From the NCBI GenBank assembly GCA_947626215.1, contig CANQRJ010000012.1, positions 1 to 20,670 on the forward strand: a stretch of 20,670 bases of DNA, in the 5' to 3' direction. Positions 13,851-20,670 of this stretch are shown piece after piece. Below the pieces are notes generated by a model. That model was not told the DNA's origin and ran no database searches. It saw only the letters and a list, made by a program, of their open reading frames with translations. Position 1 is the first letter of the stretch. Each line of letters opens with the position of its first letter. Source of the stretch: an uncultured Bacilli bacterium (GTDB lineage: Bacteria; Bacillota_I; Bacilli_A; RF39; UBA660). The position numbers were made by a program, and so were the translations under genes.

Positions 13851-15204
13851 ATTATGGAAAGAAAAAGAAAAATTATTGAATAAAGAAATAACCGTTCATG
13901 GATGGGTGAAGAATCATCGCCCTCAAAAAGAATTTGGGTTTATTGATTTTTCAGATGGAACAGATTTTAAACATTTACAAATTGTTTATGATAATAGTTT
14001 GAATGATTTTAATGAAATTGTGACGATTAAAAATGGTTCTTCTATTTTAGTCACGGGTATTTTACAAAAGAGTGAAGGAAAGGGGCAAGAGGTTGAGTTA
14101 AAAGCAAGTTCTATCAAAGTGATTGGTGCTTGTGATGATACGTATCCTTTACAACCAAAACACCATAGTTTAGAATTTTTAAGAACGATTGGTTATTTAA
14201 GGCCAAGAGCAAATTTGTTTCAAGCCGTTTTTCGCATTCGTAGTTTGGCGGCTCTTGCCATTCATGAGTATTTTGGAAGTCATGGTTTTGTTTATTTTCA
14301 TGCTCCTTTAATTACTGCTAGTGACTGTGAAGGAGCAGGGGAAATGTTTCAAGTCACGACGATGCCTTTAGAAAAATTAAAAGGAGAGGTCGATTACAAA
14401 AAAGATTTCTTTGGCAAAAGAACGAATTTAACAGTTTCCGGTCAATTACAAGCCGAGACGTTTGCTACTGCATTTTCAAAAGTTTACACATTTGGCCCAA
14501 CTTTCCGTGCCGAGAACTCAAACACAAAAACACATGCATCTGAATTTTGGATGATCGAGCCTGAAATTGCTTTTTGCGATTTAGAAGAAATTATGAATGT
14601 TATGGAAGAAAGTTTAAAATATATTGTTTCTTATGTTTTAGAGCATGCACCTGATGAACTAAAGTTTTTAGATCAATTCCAAGAACATGGTTTGATTCAA
14701 AAATTACAAAATTTAGTAGAAAGTAAATTTACTCGTGTGACTCATGAAGAAGTGATTACAATCTTAAAGAATGCGAAAGAGTCTTGGACGTTTCCACCAG
14801 AATATGGATGCGATATTCAAAAAGAACATGAAAAATACATTACCGAGTATTTTAAAGGACCTGTTTTCATTACAAATTGGCCTAAAGATATCAAAGCCTT
14901 TTATATGAAACAAAATGAAGACGGAAAAACCGTAGCAGCCGTTGATTTAGAGGTCCCTTCTGCCGGAGAATTAATGGGTGGAAGTCAAAGAGAAGAAGAT
15001 TATGATAAATTATACTCTCGTATGGTCGAACTTCATATGAATACCGAGGAACTTGAATGGTACTTAAATTTAAGAAAATATGGAACGGTTCCTCATTCTG
15101 GATTTGGAATGGGATTTGAGCGACTTCTTATTTATTTAACAGGAGTAGAAAATATTCGTGATGTTATTCCATACCCTAGAACACCAGGTTCATGCGATTT
15201 TTAA
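13837..15204 (+). CDS. asnS: Asparaginyl-tRNA synthetase
   Basis: This class II synthetase attaches Asn to tRNA-Asn in the cytosol. It has an N-terminal OB-fold (ITVHGWVKNHRPQKEFGFIDFSDG, about 18-41), motif 2 with FRAENSNTKTHASEFWMIEPE at about 213-233, and motif 3 GFGMGFERLLIYLTG near the C-terminus, ending in the AsnRS-typical PRTPGSCDF. The FRAENSNT form separates AsnRS from AspRS (FRDEDLR, seen in the next gene). At 455 residues it is close to the usual length. The ATG at 13837 is preferred to 13828, since AAGGA stands eight bases before it but too near the earlier ATG. It is in the T-box operon, and the probable AAC specifier fits this enzyme. Confidence 0.95.
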   Translation: MYLDELWKEKEKLLNKEITVHGWVKNHRPQKEFGFIDFSDGTDFKHLQIVYDNSLNDFNEIVTIKNGSSILVTGILQKSEGKGQEVELKASSIKVIGACDDTYPLQPKHHSLEFLRTIGYLRPRANLFQAVFRIRSLAALAIHEYFGSHGFVYFHAPLITASDCEGAGEMFQVTTMPLEKLKGEVDYKKDFFGKRTNLTVSGQLQAETFATAFSKVYTFGPTFRAENSNTKTHASEFWMIEPEIAFCDLEEIMNVMEESLKYIVSYVLEHAPDELKFLDQFQEHGLIQKLQNLVESKFTRVTHEEVITILKNAKESWTFPPEYGCDIQKEHEKYITEYFKGPVFITNWPKDIKAFYMKQNEDGKTVAAVDLEVPSAGELMGGSQREEDYDKLYSRMVELHMNTEELEWYLNLRKYGTVPHSGFGMGFERLLIYLTGVENIRDVIPYPRTPGSCDF

Positions 15205-15217
15205 AAGGAGGATATAC

Positions 15218-16969
15218 ATGAAAAAACAAGAAAACGGAAAAATTGGAGAACAAGATGTAGGAAAAGAACTCACTTTGTATGGATGGGTGAATAAAAGACG
15301 AGATATGGGCGGCGTTATTTTTGTCGATTTAAGAGACCGAAGTGGAATTTGCCAAGTTGTTTTTAATCGTGCTTTCTTAAAAAGTGATTTTCGTCTTGCC
15401 GAATCTTTAAAAAATGAGTATTGTATTTCAGTAACTGGTAAAATCATTTTAAGGGATCCTGAACAAATGAATCCGAATATACCCACAGGTACTGTAGAAT
15501 TAATGGTGGATCATTTAGAAATTTTAAGTGAATGCGACATTTTACCTTTTAATGTGTATGAAGATCAAAAATTAAATGAAGAAGTGGCCCTTAAATATCG
15601 TTATTTAGATTTAAGAAAAGAAAGATTACAAAAAAATATTTTACTTAGACATCAAGTTATCACGGCGGCTCGAGAGTTTTTAAATCAAAATGGTTTTATT
15701 GAAATTGAAACACCTATTCTTTGTAAGTCGACTCCAGAAGGAGCAAGAGATTATTTGGTGCCATCTAGAATTAATAAGGGCTCTTTTTACGCCCTTCCTC
15801 AAAGTCCTCAGATTTTTAAACAACTTTTGATGGTTTCTGGTTTTGAAAAATATTATCAAATTGCAAAGTGTTTTCGAGATGAAGATTTAAGAAGTGATCG
15901 ACAACCTGAATTTACTCAAATTGATTTGGAAATGAGTTTTGCGGATGAAGAAGACGTTTGGAATATTACCGAGAATATGATGAAATATATTGTAAAGAAA
16001 ACTAAAAATATCACTTTAAAAGATTTTCCTAGAATGAGTTATTTTGAGGCTATGGACCGTTATGGAAGTGATAAGCCAGATACAAGATTTGAAATGGAAC
16101 TAGAAGATTTAACCGAAATTTTAAAAGATACCAAGATGAATGTATTTCGAAATGTTATTGAACAAGGTGGGATTATTAAGTGTTTAGTGGTAAGAGGAAA
16201 TGCCGACAAATATTCGAGAACGGACGTGGAACACTTAACGGATTTTGTTCGGATTTATGGAGCCAAAGGCCTTGCTTGGTTAAAGTATGAATCAGATGAT
16301 TTTACTGGTGTCATTGCAAAAAATTTAGAAGACGAGAAATTGGCTCTCATGAAAGCAAAATTAAATATTTCGAATAATGATTTAGTCTTAATTGTTGCCG
16401 ACACGCCTCAGATTGTATATGCATCTTTGGGAGCTTTAAGACTTAAAATTGCGAAATATTTAGACCTTATTCCAAAGGATACTCTAAACTTTTTATGGAT
16501 TTATGATTTTCCTTTCTTTGAATATTCGGAGACTGAAAAAAGATGGAAAGCCGAGCATAATCCATTCACGGCCGTGAAAAATTGGGATACCTTAAAGGAT
16601 CCAGAAAAATGTATTTCAAGAAGTTATGATTTAGTTTTAAATGGTTATGAGCTTGCAAGTGGTGGAGTAAGAAATCATAGTAAAAAACATTTACAAGAAG
16701 TTTTTGATGCTTTATCGATTTCGAAAGAAGAGGCAGAGGCACGATTTGGATTTTTACTGGATGCATTTTCTTATGGACCTCCTCCTCATGCAGGAATCGC
16801 GCCTGGAGTTGAAAGACTTGTGATGATTTTAGCAAATACCGAAGATATTAAAGATGTTGTTGCGTTCCCTAAAACCCAAAGTGCCAGTGACTTGATGAGT
16901 GCATCTCCTAGTGAAGTAAGTGATAGTCAATTAAAAGAATTAGGAATAAAAGTAGTAAAGGAGGAGTAA
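15218..16969 (+). CDS. aspS: Aspartyl-tRNA synthetase, bacterial type
   Basis: This class II synthetase of 583 residues has the bacterial architecture. It has an anticodon-binding OB-fold (about 15-105), motif 2 FRDEDLRSDRQPEFTQIDLEMSF at 219-241 (given in pieces: FRDEDLR, RQPEFTQ), a GAD-type insertion (about 285-420), and motif 3 GIAPGVERLVMIL. Residue 30 in RDMGG is Met. At this place discriminating enzymes usually have Leu and non-discriminating ones His, so the enzyme is probably specific for tRNA-Asp (inference). The start at 15218 has a strong AAAAGGAGG; an open stretch upstream overlaps asnS and is not needed. The presence of asnS agrees with a discriminating AspRS. Confidence 0.95.
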   Translation: MKKQENGKIGEQDVGKELTLYGWVNKRRDMGGVIFVDLRDRSGICQVVFNRAFLKSDFRLAESLKNEYCISVTGKIILRDPEQMNPNIPTGTVELMVDHLEILSECDILPFNVYEDQKLNEEVALKYRYLDLRKERLQKNILLRHQVITAAREFLNQNGFIEIETPILCKSTPEGARDYLVPSRINKGSFYALPQSPQIFKQLLMVSGFEKYYQIAKCFRDEDLRSDRQPEFTQIDLEMSFADEEDVWNITENMMKYIVKKTKNITLKDFPRMSYFEAMDRYGSDKPDTRFEMELEDLTEILKDTKMNVFRNVIEQGGIIKCLVVRGNADKYSRTDVEHLTDFVRIYGAKGLAWLKYESDDFTGVIAKNLEDEKLALMKAKLNISNNDLVLIVADTPQIVYASLGALRLKIAKYLDLIPKDTLNFLWIYDFPFFEYSETEKRWKAEHNPFTAVKNWDTLKDPEKCISRSYDLVLNGYELASGGVRNHSKKHLQEVFDALSISKEEAEARFGFLLDAFSYGPPPHAGIAPGVERLVMILANTEDIKDVVAFPKTQSASDLMSASPSEVSDSQLKELGIKVVKEE

Positions 16970-16970
16970 A

Positions 16971-17270
16971 ATGAGTAAGTTTACCAAAGAAATGGTTGAT
17001 GATTATGCAAAAAAATTATTGATTTCTCTAACGGATGAAGAAAACAAAATGGTTTTGGATGAATTTGAATATATTGATGAAAGTATCAATGTGATTAATA
17101 AAATTGAAGGAATTGAAAAAGTAGAACCGATGACTCATACTCTAGATGATTTTACTTTTGAACTTAGAGAAGACGAGGTCGAAGAGTCGATTCCAATCGA
17201 AGAACTACTAAGAAATGCCGATGAAACGGACGGTAGAGAAATAGAAGTCGTGAAGGTGGTGGGAGAGTGA
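16971..17270 (+). CDS. gatC: Asp/Glu-tRNA amidotransferase subunit C
   Basis: GatC is the small subunit that holds GatA and GatB together in the amidotransferase that turns Glu-tRNA-Gln (and in some species Asp-tRNA-Asn) into the amide form. The 99 residues show the family layout: an N-terminal helix pair with LLISLTDEE, the linker VEPMTHTLDD (about 51-60), LREDEVEES (65-73), and the C-terminal LLRNADETDGREIEVVKVV. AAAGGAGGAG precedes the ATG, overlapping the aspS end. The gatA start overlaps its stop by four bases (GTGA). Confidence 0.92.
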   Translation: MSKFTKEMVDDYAKKLLISLTDEENKMVLDEFEYIDESINVINKIEGIEKVEPMTHTLDDFTFELREDEVEESIPIEELLRNADETDGREIEVVKVVGE

Positions 17271-18742
17271 AATTTTTAAATAAGAGTATTGAAGAAATTC
17301 ATGAATCTTTAAAAAATGATGAAGTAACAAGTCAAGAATTGGTTCAAGAATCCATTCAAAAAAGTAAAGAGTTGCAAGAAAAATGTAATGCGTTTGTGAC
17401 GATTATAGAGGATGCGAAAGGAGTGTCTGTTACCGAAAACTTATTATCTGGCATTCCTTATGGAGTGAAAGATAATTATTCTACTAAAGATGTCTTAAGT
17501 ACGGGTTCATCGAATACGTTAGCCGATTATGTTCCATTTTTTACGGCTACTTCGGTTCAACACTTAAAAGACGCAGGAGCCGTCATGGTCAATAAAACGG
17601 CTATGGATGAATTTGGAATGGGGGGAACAGGAACGACGGCTCATACAGGAGTGATTCGTAATCCTTGGGATGTCACTCGTATGTGTGCCGGATCTAGTTC
17701 AGGCTCTGCCGCGGCGGTGGCTTATGGGGTTTATCCTTATGCTCTTGGAAGTGATACGGGAGACTCGATTCGTAAACCTGCCGCTTACTGTGGCATTGTC
17801 GGATACAAACCAACTTATGGTCTTATTAGTCGTTATGGACTATTTCCTTTCGCATCGAGTTTAGATCACTGTGGTGTTTTAACAAGAAGTGTAAGAGATG
17901 CGGCGATTGTCGTAGATACCATGAAAGGACAAGACAAATATGATATGACGAGTTGGGATTCCTCTTCCGTTCATTTATTTGAGGCGACCAAAAAACCTCT
18001 TTTAGGTAAAAAACTTTGTTATATTAAAGAGTTATGTGATATCAAAAATTTTCCTGATGCGACAGACGAATTAAAAGACCATTTAGCAAACTTTTTTAAA
18101 ACGGTCGAGTTATGTAAGGAACTTGGACTCGAAGTCGAAGAAGTAAGTATCGATCAAACTCTTTTAAATGCGAGTGCGAGTGTGTATGTTGTTTTATCTT
18201 GTGCCGAGGCAACGAGTAACTTATCTAATTTAACCGGTATTATCTTTGGAAAAAGAGGAGAAGGAAATACTTGGAAAGAAATGATGATGGATCATCGAAC
18301 AAAAGGGTTTTCTCCCCTTATTAAACGTCGTTTTGTTATAGGTTCTTATGTTTTACAAAAAGAAAATCAAGAACGTTATTTTAAAAATGCGGCAAGAGTG
18401 AGAAGACTTTTAGTTGATACTTGGAAAAATTTATTTCAAACGTATGATGCAGTGATTCTTCCTGTGGGAATTGGACCTGCCAAACCTTTAGAGGGTTCCA
18501 AAGAAATGATTGGAAAAATGAGTGAAGAATTACAAGCTCTAGATGAACATTTACAAATTGGTAATTTTGGTGGATTTCCATCGATTACCATTCCCAATGG
18601 TTTTGTAAATGGTTTACCTGTAGGTGTCAACTTGACAAGCAATTGTAAAGAAGATGAACTTCTTTTGAATATCGCATATCATTTAGAAAGCAAAATGCCT
18701 TATAAAGGACAGACATGTGAGGTGAAGAAAAATGAACTATAA
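17267..18742 (+). CDS. gatA: Asp/Glu-tRNA amidotransferase subunit A (amidase)
   Basis: GatA releases ammonia from glutamine for the GatB reaction. It is an amidase-signature protein of 491 residues. The Ser-cisSer-Lys triad is visible: Lys 68 (IPYGVKDN), Ser 143 (CAGSSSGSAAA) and Ser 167 (GSDTGDSIRKPAAYCG), with spacings of 24 and 99 residues as in other GatA. The usual TGGS before the nucleophile is TGDS here, a change I believe is also seen in other mollicute-like GatA, so activity need not be lost. The GTG at 17267 overlaps the gatC stop, with GGTGGTGGGAG before it. The 3' end overlaps gatB by 11 bases. Confidence 0.95.
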   Translation: MKFLNKSIEEIHESLKNDEVTSQELVQESIQKSKELQEKCNAFVTIIEDAKGVSVTENLLSGIPYGVKDNYSTKDVLSTGSSNTLADYVPFFTATSVQHLKDAGAVMVNKTAMDEFGMGGTGTTAHTGVIRNPWDVTRMCAGSSSGSAAAVAYGVYPYALGSDTGDSIRKPAAYCGIVGYKPTYGLISRYGLFPFASSLDHCGVLTRSVRDAAIVVDTMKGQDKYDMTSWDSSSVHLFEATKKPLLGKKLCYIKELCDIKNFPDATDELKDHLANFFKTVELCKELGLEVEEVSIDQTLLNASASVYVVLSCAEATSNLSNLTGIIFGKRGEGNTWKEMMMDHRTKGFSPLIKRRFVIGSYVLQKENQERYFKNAARVRRLLVDTWKNLFQTYDAVILPVGIGPAKPLEGSKEMIGKMSEELQALDEHLQIGNFGGFPSITIPNGFVNGLPVGVNLTSNCKEDELLLNIAYHLESKMPYKGQTCEVKKNEL

Positions 18743-20159
18743 AGCCGTGATTGGGCTTGAAATGCATTGTGAATTAAAAAGTAATTCGAAAGTTTTCTCT
18801 AGTGCTAAAAATGGTTATAGTGAAATTCCTAATGAATTTGTAAGACCTGTAGATATGGCGTTTCCTGGATCTTTACCTGTTGTAAATAAAAAATGTGTCA
18901 AAGATGCTTTAAAAATGAGTCTTGCTCTTAATTGTACTCAACCAGAATATATGTATTTTGATCGAAAAAATTATTATTATCCTGATTTACCCAAGGGGTA
19001 TCAAATTACTCAAATGGAAAGTCCTGTAGGAATAAATGGAAAAACGATCATTGAATTAAATGGAAAAGAGATTCCCGTATACATTCATGATATTCATCTA
19101 GAAGAAGATGCGGCAAGTCTAGATCACTACTATAGTACTTCATGCATAGATTACAATCGTGCTGGAGTTCCTTTATTAGAACTCGTAACAGAGCCTTGTT
19201 TATCAAGTGCTGATGAAGCAGTTGCCTTTTTGGAACACATGAGAAGTATTTATCAATTTTGTGATGTTTCAGAAGGCGACACGAAAAAAGGACAAATTCG
19301 ATGTGATGTCAATGTTTCAATCATGGAAGAAGACGATAAAGAATTTGGAACTCGTGTTGAAATTAAAAACGTCAATTCCTTTGGTGGTGTTCATGACGCG
19401 ATTGAATATGAAATTAAGCGTCAAAGCACGTTAAAAAGAGAAGGACGTTATAACGAAGTAGAACAAGAAACAAGACGTTGGGATGAAGAAACTCAAAGTA
19501 CAATTCACATGCGTAGCAAAGTAGATGCAGTAGATTATAAATATTTTGTAGAACCAAATATTCCTAAATATAAAATTACGAAAGAATGGTTAGAAGAAAT
19601 TAAAAAAGAAATTCCAGAACTTCCTTTAGAATGTAAACATAAATATATGGAAAAGTATGGTTTATCGGATTATGATGCATCCGTTATTATTAAAGAAAAA
19701 GATTATGTCGATTATTACGAAGAGTGTTTAAGTCTTGGAATCGATGCAAAAACGGGATCGAACTGGCTTACCACTCAAATACTTGGAGAAATTAATCATG
19801 AAGAAATTTCATTAAAAGATTTTTATGTTACACCTAAGTTACTAAAACAAATCGTGGATGCGACAAAAGAAGGAACGATTTCTTCTAAACAAGCAAAAGA
19901 AATATTCTTAAAATCTTGTACAGAGAAAAAAGAACCAAAATCTTATATGTCACAAGAAAATGCTCAGATAAGTGATGAAAACGAATTAAATCAAATTGTA
20001 GGTTCGATTATGGAAAGAAGTCAAACACAAATTGAACAATATAAAAATGGAAAAACGAATCTTTTTGATTATTTCGTAGGTCAAGTTATGAAAGAAACAA
20101 GAGGAAAAGCAAATCCAGTTTTAACCAAAGAAATTATTACAAAATATTTAAATTCATAA
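18732..20159 (+). CDS. gatB: Asp/Glu-tRNA amidotransferase subunit B
   Basis: GatB binds the mischarged tRNA, phosphorylates the Glu or Asp side chain and amidates it. The 475 residues show AVIGLEMHCELK (4-15), FDRKNYYYPDLPKGYQITQ (about 76-94), HLEEDAAS (about 120-127), NRAGVPLLELVTEP (about 137-150), and the C-terminal helical YqeY-like tail with MKETRGKANP. The Cys pair of zinc-binding GatB types is replaced (PVDMAFPG where others have CPVCLGLPG), as in several Bacillota. GTGAGGTGAAG precedes the ATG inside the gatA end. No glnS is in the window, so the complex probably serves tRNA-Gln; since asnS is present, it is less needed for tRNA-Asn. Confidence 0.95.
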   Translation: MNYKAVIGLEMHCELKSNSKVFSSAKNGYSEIPNEFVRPVDMAFPGSLPVVNKKCVKDALKMSLALNCTQPEYMYFDRKNYYYPDLPKGYQITQMESPVGINGKTIIELNGKEIPVYIHDIHLEEDAASLDHYYSTSCIDYNRAGVPLLELVTEPCLSSADEAVAFLEHMRSIYQFCDVSEGDTKKGQIRCDVNVSIMEEDDKEFGTRVEIKNVNSFGGVHDAIEYEIKRQSTLKREGRYNEVEQETRRWDEETQSTIHMRSKVDAVDYKYFVEPNIPKYKITKEWLEEIKKEIPELPLECKHKYMEKYGLSDYDASVIIKEKDYVDYYEECLSLGIDAKTGSNWLTTQILGEINHEEISLKDFYVTPKLLKQIVDATKEGTISSKQAKEIFLKSCTEKKEPKSYMSQENAQISDENELNQIVGSIMERSQTQIEQYKNGKTNLFDYFVGQVMKETRGKANPVLTKEIITKYLNS

Positions 20160-20160
20160 G

Positions 20161-20189
20161 AAAAAATCCAATCATTTTTGGATTTTTTT
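20161..20189. terminator. Bidirectional intrinsic terminator after gatB
   Basis: AAAAAATCCA (20161-20170) pairs with TGGATTTTTT (20179-20188) over 10 bp with an 8-base loop. T-runs on both strands let it end both the gatB operon and the convergent XRE gene. Confidence 0.85.
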
Positions 20190-20192
20190 GTT

Positions 20193-20420
20193 TTAATTTT
20201 TTACTTTTGGGTATGGCTTTCTTTCATTGGTAAGTCCTAGTAAATAATCAATACTTACTCCATAAAATTTTGCTAAAATGGCTAATTTATCAATAGGAAT
20301 AGAACGAAGTCCATTTTCATAACGAGAGTATTGGACTTGACTTGTGTGTAAAACTTTTGCAATTTCAGTTTGAGTGTAATCCCTATCTTCTCTTATTTCT
20401 TTTAAACGATCAATATTCAA
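20193..20420 (-). CDS. XRE-family transcriptional regulator
   Basis: This short single-domain DNA-binding protein has a Cro/C1 helix-turn-helix in about residues 4-60. RLKEIREDRDYTQTEIAKVL holds the first two helices, HTSQVQYSRYENGLRSIP the recognition helix and its cap, and LAILAKFYGVSIDYLLGLT the closing helices. Such small proteins dimerise on palindromes. No ATG exists. The TTG at 20420 (giving MNIDRLKE) is preferred over the TTG at 20426, because AGGTG lies eight bases before the former and only about two before the latter. It is divergent from the second surface-protein gene, with a palindrome and facing promoters between them, so it likely represses itself and perhaps that gene. Confidence 0.88.
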   Translation of the reverse strand: MNIDRLKEIREDRDYTQTEIAKVLHTSQVQYSRYENGLRSIPIDKLAILAKFYGVSIDYLLGLTNERKPYPKVKN

Positions 20421-20470
20421 AATCAATTCACCTCACATGGTTAATTTTTCCATAATCCAACTATCTTATC

Positions 20471-20499
20471 TTGAAATTATAACCAATTGGTTATATAAT
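20471..20499 (+). promoter_or_regulatory. Promoter of the second surface-protein gene
   Basis: TTGAAA (20471-20476), 17 bases, TATAAT (20494-20499) is near-consensus. On the other strand TATAAT (20481-20476) with ATCACA (20505-20500) at 18 bases is a candidate promoter for the XRE gene, so the two promoters overlap face to face. Confidence 0.75.
20478..20495. promoter_or_regulatory. 18-bp perfect palindrome, probable XRE operator
   Basis: TATAACCAATTGGTTATA is a perfect palindrome of 18 bases. It fills the spacer of the forward promoter and overlaps the -10 hexamers of both promoters. This is the expected place for an autoregulating XRE repressor. Confidence 0.7.
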
Positions 20500-20577
20500 T
20501 GTGATAAGAATAGGAAAAGAGTAAGATCTATGTTATAAAATTTCTTCTTTTTTTCCAAGATATTAGTAGGTGAAAAA

Positions 20578-20670
20578 ATGAAACTTAAACGATTTAAAGA
20601 GAGTGATAAAAAGAAAATAGGAATTATTTTATTTACTATAGCTTGTATCTTACTTGTTGGAGGAGTAGTT
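20578..20670 (+). CDS. Second surface-protein family member (N-terminus only)
   Basis: The gene runs off the window after 31 codons. MKLKRFKESDKKKIGIILFT and the following ACILLVGGVV match the anchor of the protein at 1956 (MKLEKFKEKNKKKTEIVLFT then ITCILLISGV) at about two thirds of positions, so it is a paralog. AGGTGA stands six bases before the ATG. A leader of about 70 bases separates it from its TTGAAA/TATAAT promoter. The outer domain cannot be judged here. Confidence 0.75.
   Translation, partial: MKLKRFKESDKKKIGIILFTIACILLVGGVV

Noticed and set aside
15158..15217. Longer start for aspS overlapping asnS
   Set aside because: It lies over the conserved AsnRS C-terminus, while the ATG at 15218 has a strong AAAAGGAGG and begins as AspRS proteins do.
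1..20670. Alternative genetic code (UGA as Trp), as in mollicutes
   Set aside because: Rel and Dtd end with TGA exactly where the families end, and tryptophans are TGG.
1..20670. tRNA or rRNA genes, CRISPR arrays, insertion sequences
   Set aside because: I saw no tRNA-like cloverleaf, no regularly spaced direct repeats, and no transposase or terminal inverted repeats.

Overview
The window is AT-rich DNA from a low-GC Gram-positive bacterium (Bacillota), probably a Bacilli- or Erysipelotrichia-like gut lineage. Three things point there: a T-box leader controls tRNA-charging genes; TGA works as a normal stop (dtd, rel and the glycosyltransferase partner gene all end where their families end), so this is not a UGA=Trp mollicute; and the order spoVB-like / comN-like ... 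rel-dtd ... aspS recalls the block seen in Bacillus relatives. Genus assignment is inference only.

Region 1 (1-3412) is accessory. It holds a Qnr-like pentapeptide-repeat protein, a VanR-like receiver whose DNA-binding half was lost by a one-base frameshift, about 330 bases of non-coding or decayed DNA, an unrecognised small protein, and a 446-residue membrane-anchored surface protein. The promoter of the surface protein has a run of ten G between its -35 and -10 hexamers, which looks like a slipped-strand phase-variation switch. Region 2 (3413-6637) has an orphan GspE/PilB-type ATPase, a small GTG-started membrane protein and a SpoVB/MurJ-type flippase.

Region 3 (6718-10202) is a conserved block: a ComN-like post-transcriptional regulator, an MBL-fold hydrolase, Rel and D-aminoacyl-tRNA deacylase. 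Rel keeps the (p)ppGpp synthetase residues, but its hydrolase HDxxED motif reads HETINH, so the protein may only synthesise. Region 4 (10210-12896) has an AbiEi antitoxin behind an inverted-repeat operator, with its AbiEii toxin reduced to 24 codons. A PF06541 membrane protein and a family 2 glycosyltransferase follow under their own promoter.

Region 5 (12905-20189) is one T-box-controlled operon: a protein of unknown function with an internal repeat, then asnS, aspS, gatC, gatA and gatB. The specifier appears to be AAC (Asn), so the asparagine/amidation branch of tRNA charging would rise together when Asn-tRNA is uncharged. Region 6 (20161-20670) has an XRE repressor facing the start of a second copy of the surface-protein family. 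The two are separated by overlapping promoters centred on an 18-bp perfect palindrome. The two ends of the window therefore carry members of one surface family under two different-looking switches.
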